This document shows, in pieces, positions 8,484-17,689 of a stretch of DNA of 64,000 bases. How positions within the stretch are numbered: the stretch's first letter is position 1; every line of letters begins with the position of its first letter. Source of the stretch: Pantoea alfalfae (GTDB lineage: Bacteria > Pseudomonadota > Gammaproteobacteria > Enterobacterales > Enterobacteriaceae); the NCBI RefSeq assembly GCF_019880205.1, contig NZ_CP082292.1, forward strand, positions 372,001-436,000. The letters are read 5' to 3'. The notes below the pieces were generated by a model that saw only the letters and a list, made by a program, of their open reading frames with translations, searched no databases and was not told the DNA's origin. The position numbers were made by a program, and so were the translations under genes.

Positions 8484-10889
8484 ATGCCGCAGCAGAAATT
8501 TAATAAAGCCCGTTTTAACGCCGCATTGACCCGCCAGTGGCAGCAGTTAAGTCTCCTCTCCGCACAACAGATGACCCCGCATCAGGCGTGGCAGGCAGTG
8601 AGTGCGGTGCTGGCAGAACTGCTGGCCGCGCAACCGGCACCGCGTCCGGCGGTGCAGCAGCGCCATGTTAATTATCTGTCGATGGAGTTTCTGATTGGTC
8701 GTCTGACCGGCAACAATCTGCTGAATCTCGGCTGGTATGACGAGGTTAAGGCGGCGCTGGCTGAGCAGCAGCTCGATTTAACCGAACTGCTGGAGCAGGA
8801 GGTCGATCCAGCGCTCGGTAACGGCGGGCTGGGACGACTGGCCGCCTGCTACATGGATTCAATGGCAACGGTAGGGCAGTCTGCCACCGGTCACGGGCTT
8901 AATTACCAGTACGGCCTGTTCCGCCAGTCTTTTGACGAGGGTAAGCAGATTGAAACGCCCGATGACTGGCAGCGCGAGCGCTATCCGTGGTTCCGTCACA
9001 ACGCGGCGCTGGATGTTGATGTCGCGATGGGCGGCCGGGTTGAAAAGCTGGAAAACGGTGGTGTACGCTGGCATCCCGATTTTACGCTGCGCGGCGAGGC
9101 CTGGGATTTGCCGGTTACCGGCTATCGCAACGGCGTGACGCTGCCGCTGCGCCTGTGGCAGGCCGTAAGCGCGCATCCGTTTGATCTCAGCGCCTTTAAC
9201 GACGGCCACTTCCTGCAGGCAGAGCAGCCCGGCATCGAAGCGGCAAAGCTCACCAAGGTTCTTTATCCCAATGACAACCATCAGGCTGGCAAGCGGCTGC
9301 GCCTGATGCAGCAATATTTCCAGTGCGCCTGTGCGGTGGCGGATATCCTGCGGCGTCACCATCTGGCGGGGCGCAGCATTCACAGCCTGCCGGATTTCGA
9401 AGTGATCCAGCTCAACGATACCCATCCGACCATCGCTATACCGGAGATGCTGCGCGTGCTGCTGGATGAGCATCAGCTGAGCTGGGATGCGGCATGGCAG
9501 ATCACCAGCCGGTTGTTTGCCTACACCAACTACACGCTGATGCCAGAGGCGCTGGAGCGCTGGGATGAGAAGCTGATGCGCAGTCTGCTGCCGCGCCACA
9601 TGCTGATTATCAAAGAGATTAATCAGCGACTGAAGAAGCAGGTGAAGCAGCGCTGGCCGGATGACAAAGCGATGTGGCACAAGCTGGCGGTGGTGGCTGA
9701 CGGTCAGGTGCGAATGGCCAATCTCTGCGTCGTCAGCGGCTTTGCGGTCAACGGCGTGGCAGCGCTGCACTCCCGTCTGGTGGTCAGCGATCTCTTTCCG
9801 GAGTATCACCAGCTCTGGCCGCAAAAATTCCATAACGTCACCAACGGCATTACGCCGCGCCGCTGGCTGAAGCAGTGTAACCCGGCGCTGGCCGGGCTGA
9901 TTGATGAGACGCTGAAAACCGAGTGGGCCAATAACCTTGATGCATTGATCGGTCTGGAGGCCTATGCCGACGATCAGGCGTTTCGTCAGCGCTATCGCAG
10001 CATCAAACAGCAGAACAAAGCGCAGCTTACAGAGTATATCGCGCGGCATACCGGCATCATCGTGAATCCGGCTGCGCTGTTCGATGTGCAGATCAAGCGA
10101 CTGCATGAGTACAAGCGGCAGCATCTCAGCCTGCTGCATATCCTCTACTGCTATCAGACGCTCTGTAACAACCCGGAAGATGTCACCTTTACGCCACGGG
10201 TATTCCTGTTCGGGGCTAAGGCCGCGCCGGGTTACTACCTCGCCAAAAATATCATCTACGCCATTAACAAAGTGGCGGAGGTGGTGAACAACGATCCGCG
10301 GGTTGGCGACAGACTCAAAGTGGTGTTTATCCCCGACTACCGTATCACCGTGGCCGAGCAGATGATCCCGGCAGCCGATCTCTCTGAGCAGATCTCCACC
10401 GCCGGTTATGAAGCCTCCGGCACCGGCAACATGAAGCTGGCGCTGAACGGTGCGCTGACGATTGGCACGCTCGATGGTGCCAACGTCGAAATTGCCGAAC
10501 AGGTGGGCGAGGAAAACATCTTTATCTTCGGCCACACCGTGGATGAGGTGAAGGCGCTCAAGGCGAAAGGCTACAACCCGAAAAAAGTGCGTAAGCAGAA
10601 CAAGCCGCTGGACGATTTACTGAAATCGCTGGAGAAGGGCAAATTCAGCGACGGGGATAAGCACGCCTTTGACCTGACGCTGGAAAGCCTGACCAAACAT
10701 GGCGATCCCTGGCTGGTGCTGGCCGATTTCCAGGCCTATATCGAGGCGCAGCAACGGGTGGAAGCGCTATGGCGTGACCCCGAAGGCTGGACCCGCGCCG
10801 CCATCCTCAATACGGCACGAACCGGCATGTTCAGTTCGGACCGTTCCATTCGTGACTACCAGCAACGTATCTGGCAGGCACCGCGCTAA
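8484..10889 (+). CDS. malP: maltodextrin phosphorylase
   Basis: An 801-residue GT35 phosphorylase. It releases glucose 1-phosphate from the non-reducing ends of maltodextrins in the cytoplasm. The pyridoxal-phosphate lysine is expected at Lys651 in [14 protein letters not shown]. Other signatures are [19 protein letters not shown] and [11 protein letters not shown]. The match to MalP is closer than to GlgP, and linkage to malQ agrees. The start at 8484 ([11 protein letters not shown]) follows GAAGGGAG; the ORF extends 20 codons further upstream but that extension has no family counterpart. Confidence 0.95.
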   Translation: MPQQKFNKARFNAALTRQWQQLSLLSAQQMTPHQAWQAVSAVLAELLAAQPAPRPAVQQRHVNYLSMEFLIGRLTGNNLLNLGWYDEVKAALAEQQLDLTELLEQEVDPALGNGGLGRLAACYMDSMATVGQSATGHGLNYQYGLFRQSFDEGKQIETPDDWQRERYPWFRHNAALDVDVAMGGRVEKLENGGVRWHPDFTLRGEAWDLPVTGYRNGVTLPLRLWQAVSAHPFDLSAFNDGHFLQAEQPGIEAAKLTKVLYPNDNHQAGKRLRLMQQYFQCACAVADILRRHHLAGRSIHSLPDFEVIQLNDTHPTIAIPEMLRVLLDEHQLSWDAAWQITSRLFAYTNYTLMPEALERWDEKLMRSLLPRHMLIIKEINQRLKKQVKQRWPDDKAMWHKLAVVADGQVRMANLCVVSGFAVNGVAALHSRLVVSDLFPEYHQLWPQKFHNVTNGITPRRWLKQCNPALAGLIDETLKTEWANNLDALIGLEAYADDQAFRQRYRSIKQQNKAQLTEYIARHTGIIVNPAALFDVQIKRLHEYKRQHLSLLHILYCYQTLCNNPEDVTFTPRVFLFGAKAAPGYYLAKNIIYAINKVAEVVNNDPRVGDRLKVVFIPDYRITVAEQMIPAADLSEQISTAGYEASGTGNMKLALNGALTIGTLDGANVEIAEQVGEENIFIFGHTVDEVKALKAKGYNPKKVRKQNKPLDDLLKSLEKGKFSDGDKHAFDLTLESLTKHGDPWLVLADFQAYIEAQQRVEALWRDPEGWTRAAILNTARTGMFSSDRSIRDYQQRIWQAPR

Positions 10890-10898
10890 GGAGCAGCA

Positions 10899-12980
10899 AT
10901 GCAGCAAAATTCACTCGATCAGGCCGCCCGTGCCGCAGGCATATCACTGGATTACATCGACGTCAACGGCAGGAAAGAGGCCGTCAGCGATGAGACCAAA
11001 CGCGCGCTGCTGGCGGTGATGGCAGAACCGCAGAAGGCCAGTAAATCCCCGCTGCCGCCGGTCGCGGTGTTCAGCGGCAGCAGTAAGCGACAGCTGACGC
11101 CTCAGGGCAGTGGCACTTACAGCTGGCAATTGCAGACTGAAAAGGGCAAACAGCAAAGCGGTGAGTTAACCGCCGGGGAGCCTTTTACGCTGCCGGGACC
11201 GCTGACCCAGGGTTATCACCAGCTGACGCTCAACAAAGGGAAGAAAAGCTGGCAGACGCAGATTATTGTCGCGCCGCGGCGCTGCTATCTGCCTCCGGCG
11301 CTGGAGGCCGGGGAAAAACGCTGGGGTGCACTGGTTCAGCTTTATACCGTGCGCTCTGAACAGAACTGGGGCATCGGCGACTTCGGCGATCTCTATCAAT
11401 TGCTGGTCCAGCTGGCTGAGCGCGGCGGCGATTTCGTGGGGCTGAATCCGCTGCATGCGCTCTATCCTGCCAGCGCCGGTTTTGCCAGCCCGTATAGTCC
11501 GTCATCGCGCCGCTGGCTGAACGTGATCTATATCGACGTCAGTCAGGTGGACGATTTTCAGCAAAGCGCGGCAGCGCAGAAATGGTGGAAAAGCGCGAAA
11601 ACACAGAAGGCGCTGACCAAAGCGCGTGAGGCGGAGCAGGTCGACTACGACGCCGTGATGGCGCTGAAGCTGGCGGCGTTGCGCCATGCCTGGACACACT
11701 TTCAGGCGCGTGACAGTCAGAGCGAAGAGCCTCTCTCCTTTGCAGCCTTTGTGCGTGAAGGCGGTGACAGCCTGCGTTATCAGGCTGCCTACGATGGCAT
11801 ACAGCTGGAGCGGCAGGCAGACAAGTCACAGCAGGGCGGCTGGCCTGCCTGGCCAGAGGCGTGGCGCAACAGTCAGTCGCCGGAAGTGCAGCAGTGGTGT
11901 GAACAGCATGAAGAGGAGATCGCCTTCTGGCAGTGGCTGCAATGGCTGGCGCAGCAGCAGTTCTCAGGCTGCTGGGCGCACAGTCAGGCGCTGGGCATGA
12001 GCGTCGGTCTCTACCGTGACCTGGCGGTGGGCGTGGCGGAAGGCAGTGCGGAGACCTGGCACGACCCGGAGCTTTATCGCCTCAAGGCCTCGGTGGGCGC
12101 ACCGCCTGACCGTCTGGGACCGCTGGGACAAAACTGGGGCTTACCGCCGATGGATCCGCATGTGATGCAGGCGCGCGCCTACCAGCCGTTTATCGACATG
12201 CTGCGCGCCAATATGCGTGACTGTGGCGCGCTGCGTATCGACCATGTGATGTCGCTGCTGCGTCTGTGGTGGGTGCCAGCCGGAGAGACGGCGGATAAAG
12301 GTGCTTATGTGGCCTATCCGGTCAACGATCTGCTGGCTATCCTGGCGCTGGAGAGCCACCGGCTGCGCTGTATGGTGATTGGTGAAGACCTTGGCACCGT
12401 GCCTCAGGAGATCGTCAGCCTGCTGCGCAAAAGCGGCGTCTTTTCATGGAAGGTGCTCTGGTTTGAGCAGGAGAAAGATGAACGCTATCGCGCCCCTGAA
12501 GACTATCCACGTCAGTCTATTGCCAGCGCCAGTACCCATGATCTGCCGACACTGACCGGCTTCTGGGAGCAGGGCGATCTGGAACTGGGCGAGAAGCTGG
12601 GTCTTTATCCGGGCGATGCGGTAAAAGCGTTACATGAGCAGCGTGCCGCACAGAAGCAGGCGCTGCTGGATGCGCTGCATCAGGCGGGTGCCTTACCGGC
12701 TCGCAGCCAGAAGAAGGCGGAGAAGCTGGCTATGACGCCTGCGCTGAACCGGGCGATCCATCGTTTCCTGGCAGATACCGACAGTGCGCTGCTGGGCCTG
12801 CAGCCTGAGGACTGGCTTGGGATGACCACGCCGGTCAACGTGCCGGGCACGGTGGATCAGTACCCTAACTGGCGACGCAAGCTGAGCAAAACGCTGGAGG
12901 CGATCTTTGCGGACAAGGAAGTGAATGCACTGCTGAAGGTGGTCAGCCAGCAGCGTCAGTCAGGACAGAAAGGGCAATAA
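10899..12980 (+). CDS. malQ: 4-alpha-glucanotransferase (amylomaltase)
   Basis: A 693-residue GH77 amylomaltase that disproportionates maltose and maltodextrins, feeding MalP with longer chains and releasing glucose. The catalytic residues fall at Asp448 (LRIDHVMSL), Glu496 (VIGEDLGTVP) and Asp548 (STHDLPTLTG), the positions known for E. coli MalQ. It begins 9 nt after malP behind AAGGAG, so malPQ is one operon. Unlike E. coli, malT is not divergent from it; glpR is the upstream neighbour. It converges on nfuA across an intergenic repeat. Confidence 0.96.
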   Translation: MQQNSLDQAARAAGISLDYIDVNGRKEAVSDETKRALLAVMAEPQKASKSPLPPVAVFSGSSKRQLTPQGSGTYSWQLQTEKGKQQSGELTAGEPFTLPGPLTQGYHQLTLNKGKKSWQTQIIVAPRRCYLPPALEAGEKRWGALVQLYTVRSEQNWGIGDFGDLYQLLVQLAERGGDFVGLNPLHALYPASAGFASPYSPSSRRWLNVIYIDVSQVDDFQQSAAAQKWWKSAKTQKALTKAREAEQVDYDAVMALKLAALRHAWTHFQARDSQSEEPLSFAAFVREGGDSLRYQAAYDGIQLERQADKSQQGGWPAWPEAWRNSQSPEVQQWCEQHEEEIAFWQWLQWLAQQQFSGCWAHSQALGMSVGLYRDLAVGVAEGSAETWHDPELYRLKASVGAPPDRLGPLGQNWGLPPMDPHVMQARAYQPFIDMLRANMRDCGALRIDHVMSLLRLWWVPAGETADKGAYVAYPVNDLLAILALESHRLRCMVIGEDLGTVPQEIVSLLRKSGVFSWKVLWFEQEKDERYRAPEDYPRQSIASASTHDLPTLTGFWEQGDLELGEKLGLYPGDAVKALHEQRAAQKQALLDALHQAGALPARSQKKAEKLAMTPALNRAIHRFLADTDSALLGLQPEDWLGMTTPVNVPGTVDQYPNWRRKLSKTLEAIFADKEVNALLKVVSQQRQSGQKGQ

Positions 12981-13060
12981 CAGAAGCGCAGCAGCCAGGC
13001 TGCCGTTTCTGACTGATGATAAAACGTGATCAGAAGAAATCCGGCAGCAACGGCTCAATT

Positions 13061-13275
13061 CAACACGCAGGGAACATTGTCAGAGGAGTAAAGCGTCCCG
13101 CGTCAGGGACAAAAACGCCGGGCGTTTTTGAACAACGCAACGCGCGTTGGCCCGGCAACGGGCGCACCTCAGGGATGAGGTGCGTAATCGCGCGGGCCGG
13201 GCATGCCAGGGATGGCGGCATTTGCGTCTTTACGATCTGACCGTGTTCCCTGAGCAGGCTCAATCTCACAGCGGA
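13061..13275 (+). repeat. palindromic intergenic repeat, copy A
   Basis: This 215-bp element lies between the converging genes malQ and nfuA. Its outer arms (around 13070-13094 and 13226-13250) are imperfect inverted repeats built on GGGAACA..GTCAGA. Bases 13061-13110 match the reverse complement of 60716-60765 at 42 of 50 positions without gaps, and 13224-13275 match the reverse complement of 60632-60683 at about four in five. The interior holds stem-loops with AGGGAT loops: CGCACCTC-AGGGAT-GAGGTGCG (13163-13184) and GCC-AGGGAT-GGC (about 13206-13217). It is about 81 bp longer than copy B because of extra internal hairpins. It is not ERIC or a standard REP by sequence. Confidence 0.85.
13111..13129. 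terminator. bidirectional hairpin inside repeat copy A
   Basis: AAAAACGC-CGG-GCGTTTTT forms an 8-bp stem ending in T residues on both strands. It could terminate malPQ on the plus strand and nfuA on the minus strand, although it lies about 130 bp past malQ and about 180 bp past nfuA. Confidence 0.5.
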
Positions 13276-13311
13276 GAGAGCAGAATATTTCTGCTATCCG
13301 CCGCTTTATCA

Positions 13312-13887
13312 TCAGTAGAATGAGTGTTCGCCGCGCTGATGCTCGGTAATATCGCGCACGCCTTTCAGTTCCGGGAAGGCAGCCAGCAGCTCTTTCTCAA
13401 TACCATCTTTCAGGGTCACGTCGATCATTGAACAGCCGTTACAGCCGCCGCCAAACTGCAGAATGGCGTAGCCCTCATCGGTGATCTCCATCAGCGACAC
13501 GCGACCGCCATGGCCAGCCAGCTGTGGGTTGATCTGCGCCTGCAGAAGATACTCAACGCGCTCAACCATTGGCGCATCATCAGAGACTTTGCGCATCTTG
13601 GCATTCGGTGCTTTCAGCGTCAGCTGGGAACCCAGATTGTCGGTAACGAAATCGATTTCTGCATCTTCCAGATACGGCTTGCTCAGCTCATCAATATACG
13701 CTGAGAGCTTTTCGAACTTCAGTTCGGTGTCGGTGGCTTCAACCGCATCGGGCGGACAGTAAGAGACGCCGCATTCTGCTGTTGGCGTACCCGGGTTAAT
13801 CACGAATACGCGAATCTGGGTGCCATCTTCTTGTTTGGATAGCAGTTTAGAAAAATGTTCCTGGGCAGAGTCAGTAATTCGGATCAT
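13312..13887 (-). CDS. nfuA: Fe-S cluster biogenesis scaffold/carrier NfuA
   Basis: A 191-residue carrier of [4Fe-4S] clusters with an N-terminal degenerate A-type domain and a C-terminal Nfu domain. The cluster-binding cysteines are Cys149 and Cys152 in [11 protein letters not shown], as in E. coli NfuA of the same length. It delivers clusters to apo-enzymes, especially under oxidative stress or iron limitation. It lies 58 bp downstream of gntX on the same strand and converges with malQ. In E. coli gntT lies between malQ and nfuA; here the repeat does. Confidence 0.97.
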   Translation of the reverse strand: MIRITDSAQEHFSKLLSKQEDGTQIRVFVINPGTPTAECGVSYCPPDAVEATDTELKFEKLSAYIDELSKPYLEDAEIDFVTDNLGSQLTLKAPNAKMRKVSDDAPMVERVEYLLQAQINPQLAGHGGRVSLMEITDEGYAILQFGGGCNGCSMIDVTLKDGIEKELLAAFPELKGVRDITEHQRGEHSFY

Positions 13888-13945
13888 GTCGATTGCTCAA
13901 TAGTTGACTAATTTAGTTGGTTATAATACGCCCATCAAAGACGCT

Positions 13946-14626
13946 CTACAAGGTACGGCACAGGCACCAGACCTGCACGCTGGCCGCACCCTGTGCCAGT
14001 AACAGACGACTGATTTCATCTACGGTACTGCCGGTCGTAATGACGTCATCAAGCAGCGCGATATGGCGTCCCTGCACCGCCATTTCAAGGCGAAAGGCAC
14101 CGCGTAAGTTGGTACGTCGCTGCCGGGCGCTGAGCTGATGCTGTAGGGCGCCCCTTCGCCTGCGGGAAACACCTTCACGCCATTCACATCCCAGCCAGTG
14201 CGCCAGCGGAGCGGCCAGCAGTACCGTCTGATTGAAGCCGCGCTGCCAGCGTCGTCGCCGGTGCAGCGGAACCGGCAGCAGCAGATCGGGACGCGGCACC
14301 GTGCCACGCCGGTAAACATTCAGCCAGCTTAGCAAAAGCAGCCGCGCCAGCATCACCCTGAGTGCGGTTATGTGAGAAAACTTCAGCTGATTAACCCACT
14401 GGCTGAACGGCGGACAGTAGTCATTGACGCAGACCAGCGCCTGCCAGGCGGGCGGTTTAAGCTGGCAACGGCCACAGGCGACCTTTGCTGAGCCAGCCGG
14501 CAATCCGCAGCGCGGACAGAGCAATGGCAACGGCGGTAATCCGCGCAGGCATAAACTGCAGATGCCGTGCCGGGCTATCCGTAACGGCATCCGGCATAGC
14601 CAACACAGGGCGGGCATTGCTAGCAT
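13946..14626 (-). CDS. gntX: ComF-family phosphoribosyltransferase-like protein GntX
   Basis: A 226-residue ComF-family protein. The N-terminal half carries four CxxC pairs (CWLC, CSLC, CPRC, CGRC), probably a zinc ribbon. The C-terminal half has the PRPP-binding loop LLDDVITTGST typical of type I phosphoribosyltransferases. The family links to DNA uptake or DNA utilisation in other bacteria; the E. coli name reflects an older connection with gluconate that is not well explained. It lies 34 bp from divergent bioH. The function is inferred only at family level. Confidence 0.92.
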   Translation of the reverse strand: MLAMPALCWLCRMPLRIARHGICSLCLRGLPPLPLLCPRCGLPAGSAKVACGRCQLKPPAWQALVCVNDYCPPFSQWVNQLKFSHITALRVMLARLLLLSWLNVYRRGTVPRPDLLLPVPLHRRRRWQRGFNQTVLLAAPLAHWLGCEWREGVSRRRRGALQHQLSARQRRTNLRGAFRLEMAVQGRHIALLDDVITTGSTVDEISRLLLAQGAASVQVWCLCRTL

Positions 14627-14660
14627 AGCGACCTCCTTATCAATTTCGGGATAGTAACTG

Positions 14661-15434
14661 ATGATGTCGCTCTACTGGCACACCTGCGGGGAAGGAAAAC
14701 GCGATCTTGTGCTGCTGCACGGATGGGGACTGAACGCCGAAGTCTGGCAAAGCATTATTCCGCGACTCAGCCCGCACTATCGCCTGCATCTGGTCGATCT
14801 GCCGGGTTATGGCCGCAGCCAGCATTTCGGTGCGCTGACGCTGGCGCAGATGGCAGAAGAGTTACTGCCTTTGCTGCCACCGCAGGCGATTGTGGTGGGC
14901 TGGTCGCTGGGCGGACTGGTGGCGACGCAGCTTGCGCTGAGCGCGCCAGAAAAACTGGCTGCACTGATCACCGTTGCCTCGTCGCCCTGTTTCACCGCCA
15001 CAGAGAGCTGGCCCGGCATTAAACCGGAGACGCTGCAGAACTTTCAGCAGATGCTCAGCAATGATTTCCAGCGCACGGTGGAGCGCTTTCTGGCGCTGCA
15101 GACGCTGGGTACCGAAACGGCTCGCGCCGATGCGCGGCAGCTGAAAGAGGTGGTGCTGTCGCAGCCGATGCCGGAGGTGGCGGTGCTGGATGGCGGGCTG
15201 GAGATTCTGCGCCAGGTCGATCTGCGCGACGCGTTACCGCAGATTACGCTGCCGTTCCTGCGACTCTACGGGGCGCTGGATGGACTGGTGCCGCGCCGGA
15301 TAGCCGCTGAGATAGATGAAATGTTGCCAGCATCGCCTTCAGTGGTTATCGAAAAAGCCGCACATGCGCCTTTTATTTCCCATCCTGAGCGTTTTTGCCA
15401 GCATATTGTTAATTTTATCAGTAATCTGCCGTGA
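14661..15434 (+). CDS. bioH: pimeloyl-[ACP] methyl ester carboxylesterase
   Basis: A 257-residue alpha/beta hydrolase that removes the methyl group from pimeloyl-ACP methyl ester at the end of the BioC-BioH route to the biotin side chain. The catalytic triad is visible at Ser82 (VGWSLGG), Asp207 (YGALDGLVP) and His235 (EKAAHAPF), as in E. coli. The start has two adjacent ATG codons, either of which could be used. As in E. coli it stands apart from the other bio genes, next to gntX. Confidence 0.95.
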   Translation: MMSLYWHTCGEGKRDLVLLHGWGLNAEVWQSIIPRLSPHYRLHLVDLPGYGRSQHFGALTLAQMAEELLPLLPPQAIVVGWSLGGLVATQLALSAPEKLAALITVASSPCFTATESWPGIKPETLQNFQQMLSNDFQRTVERFLALQTLGTETARADARQLKEVVLSQPMPEVAVLDGGLEILRQVDLRDALPQITLPFLRLYGALDGLVPRRIAAEIDEMLPASPSVVIEKAAHAPFISHPERFCQHIVNFISNLP

Positions 15435-15606
15435 TAATGACGCTTTGAACTGGCAAAATCGCAGACAGCAGCAATACTTCTCTCTGTGAGCAAGGCCGCT
15501 GCATTTTATGTGATTAGTCACGGAAATGACTATGCCGTTCCATACTGTCTTACGCGTTTAGCGGCTGCTTACATCTCACAATGGATCATGAATGAGGGTA
15601 AACATA

Positions 15607-15876
15607 ATGAAGGTTTTTAAATGGGTTGTGGCTTCAATGATGATGGGCGCGATTTCATTTTCTGCGATGGCAGCGAAAGAAGTCACCCAGGAAGAAGTTA
15701 AAACAATGAACCTGCAAAAGATCGGCAACGTTAACACCACGGCGGAAACTACCTCGCCAATGGATGCTAAGAAAGTGTTGTCGAAGCTCGCTGACGAAAA
15801 GGGCGGTAAATACTACCGCGTGATCGCAGGCCGCGAACACGGTAAATTCAGCGCCACCGCTGAAGTCTACAAGTAA
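15607..15876 (+). CDS. small exported protein of the YhcN/BhsA (DUF1471) family
   Basis: An 89-residue protein with a clear signal peptide (MKVFKWVVASMMMGAISFSAMA, probable cleavage after AMA). The mature part ends in a DUF1471-type motif, KYYRVIAGREHGKFSATAEVYK. Members such as YhcN, BhsA and McbA are small periplasmic or surface proteins linked to stress and biofilm in E. coli; the exact role here is unknown. The start at 15607 is chosen because GAGGG lies 8 nt upstream and it gives a normal signal peptide. The upstream 170 bp should hold its own promoter. Confidence 0.85.
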   Translation: MKVFKWVVASMMMGAISFSAMAAKEVTQEEVKTMNLQKIGNVNTTAETTSPMDAKKVLSKLADEKGGKYYRVIAGREHGKFSATAEVYK

Positions 15877-17562
15877 TTAACGTAGCCACATGAACTGCCA
15901 GGCATCCAGCTTAACCGGCTGGGTGCCATCAATTTTCTCTCCGCTCACCACATCCTGCAACGTATGCGCCATTGGCAGCCGCGTCTCCACTGATCGTCCA
16001 CTGAGATTAAATACGCAAAGCAGTCCGTCGCCGCTTTCCGCCTGATGGCGGCTGAGCACCAGCACGGCGTTTTCGCTGTCATACAGCGTCATCGGATTAT
16101 CCGGGTGAAACGCAGGCTGGCGACGACGCAGCTGTATCAACTGGCCGAGCCGGGTATAAATCTGCTGCCGCAGCCAGTCACCGCCCGACAGCGCCGCTTC
16201 AATCTGCTGCAAATCATACTTCTGACGGTTAATCGCCCGGTTGTGTCCGGCGGCCCGCACGCCATCATAATGGTTACGACCGCCCAGAATGCTCTGGATA
16301 TAGATGGCAGGCACGCCAGGAAAGACCAGCAGAATCGCATGGGCCAGCAAAAAGCGTTTCAGCCGCGTGGCGTCATCGTCAGCCTCGCTATTTAACGCAT
16401 CCAGATAGGTGACGTTGATTTCATAGGGACTGGTGGTGCCGTCGGGGTTATTTTTATAGGAGACGAGCGCGCCTTCCAGTGCCAGATCGCGCACCAGCGC
16501 CACAATCTCCACTTCAGACAAAATGCCGCGCGCCGGATTCAGCCCGATGCCATCGTGTGACGCCAGAAAGTTGAAGAAGGTGGTGTCGTTGCTGCTGAGA
16601 TCCAGCGAACTGGCCCACTGCCGCAGTGCGCGCGCCGATCCGGTATGAATGGCATGCAGGACCAGCGGCGGCAGTGAAAACTGATAGACCATCTGCGCCT
16701 CATCGTGCCCGTTGCCCAGATAACTGATGTTGTCCTGATGCGGCACGTTGGTCTCGGTGATAATCACCGTGCCAGGCGCGACATGGTCGGCAATGGCGCG
16801 GAACAGCTTCACCAGCTGATGGGTTTTTTCCAGATGAATACAGCGCGTGCCGGGCGTTTTCCACATATAACCGACCGCATCGAGACGTACATAGTCAGCG
16901 CCACGAATCAGATAGTCGAGCAGTACGTTGACCATGCGCAGCAACACCTCAGGATTGGCAAAGTTAAGGTCGATCTGGTCGGCGCTGAAGGTGGTCCAGA
17001 TAAAGCGGGTGTCGCCATCGGCCATCTTAAACGGCGTCAGCAGCGGCGAGGTGCGCGGTCGCGTGACGGCACTGAGATCGGTGGCGGGCGGCATGCTGAT
17101 AAAGAAATCGTCCCAGCCGGGATCCTGCGCCAGGAAGTGGCTGAACCAGACGCTCCGTGACGACATATGGTTACAGACGAAGTCAAACATCAGCCGGGTT
17201 TCCTGATGCAGGCGCGCAATGTCCTGCCAGTCGCCGCACTGCGGATCGACCTGATGGTAATCAATCACTGAAAAGCCGTCATCGGACGACCAGGGGAAAA
17301 AGGGCAGCAGGTGAACCAGCGGAAACGTGGATTGCAGATGCTGCTGATAGAACCGGGAAAAGGTGCTGAGCGTGGGTTTACCGGCTTCACGAAACTGGTC
17401 GGCGTAGGTGATCAGCACCACATCCTGTTCATCCCAGTGTGCCTTGCGCGGCAGCTTAATCGCCTCGCGGGCGATAGCGATGTCAGCCTGCAGGCGCGCA
17501 AAGGTCGCCTCCGGGAATTTGCCAGCATAAATCTTCTCAATCAGATCGGTGATCGTATCCAT
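15877..17562 (-). CDS. GH13_18 glycoside phosphorylase, glucosylglycerate phosphorylase-like (YcjM-like)
   Basis: A 561-residue enzyme of the sucrose phosphorylase subfamily. The catalytic residues are Asp228 (VRLDAVGYMW), Glu270 (IITETNV) and Asp337 (ASHDGIGL). Routine annotation would say sucrose phosphorylase. By recall the protein is much closer to E. coli YcjM, reported as a glucosylglycerate phosphorylase (KAHWDEQDVVLITYADQF-type start, SPLLTPFKM, GVPAIYIQSILG). It would release glucose 1-phosphate from 2-O-glucosyl-glycerate. It stands alone, without the ycj sugar genes, and its stop codon abuts that of the convergent small exported protein. Substrate is inferred. Confidence 0.8.
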   Translation of the reverse strand: MDTITDLIEKIYAGKFPEATFARLQADIAIAREAIKLPRKAHWDEQDVVLITYADQFREAGKPTLSTFSRFYQQHLQSTFPLVHLLPFFPWSSDDGFSVIDYHQVDPQCGDWQDIARLHQETRLMFDFVCNHMSSRSVWFSHFLAQDPGWDDFFISMPPATDLSAVTRPRTSPLLTPFKMADGDTRFIWTTFSADQIDLNFANPEVLLRMVNVLLDYLIRGADYVRLDAVGYMWKTPGTRCIHLEKTHQLVKLFRAIADHVAPGTVIITETNVPHQDNISYLGNGHDEAQMVYQFSLPPLVLHAIHTGSARALRQWASSLDLSSNDTTFFNFLASHDGIGLNPARGILSEVEIVALVRDLALEGALVSYKNNPDGTTSPYEINVTYLDALNSEADDDATRLKRFLLAHAILLVFPGVPAIYIQSILGGRNHYDGVRAAGHNRAINRQKYDLQQIEAALSGGDWLRQQIYTRLGQLIQLRRRQPAFHPDNPMTLYDSENAVLVLSRHQAESGDGLLCVFNLSGRSVETRLPMAHTLQDVVSGEKIDGTQPVKLDAWQFMWLR

Positions 17563-17660
17563 CGTGAATTGGGTGCCACAGCAGGTGTTGTTTTTATGAC
17601 AGGCGTCTTTTTAGCGTAGCGCGATGATGGGGATTTTCAACCGGGGGAGAGGACGAGAAG

Positions 17661-17682
17661 AGGGGGCCAGATGTGGCCCCCT
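17661..17682. terminator. stem-loop downstream of tex
   Basis: AGGGGGCCA / TGGCCCCCT with a GATG loop lies just past the tex stop codon on the minus strand. The sequence after it is only pyrimidine-rich (CTTCTCG), so termination strength is doubtful. Confidence 0.45.
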
Positions 17683-17689
17683 GAAAAGC

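Noticed and set aside
8859-10535. 558-codon ORF on the minus strand opposite malP
   Set aside because: It is a shadow of the high-G+C malP coding frame. Its product has no recognisable domain and malP is a clear full-length gene.
13016-13269. Two hypothetical ORFs across repeat copy A, one per strand
   Set aside because: They follow the palindromic repeat, overlap each other on opposite strands and have no ribosome binding site or homologue.
13904-13927. TTGACT and TATAAT on the plus strand between nfuA and gntX
   Set aside because: The spacing is only 12 bp and the direction points into the 3' end of gntX, so it is not a standard promoter.
15877-17562. Annotation as sucrose phosphorylase
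   Set aside because: The general family fits, but the closest remembered protein is YcjM, and no sucrose-use genes are adjacent. The broader call was kept.
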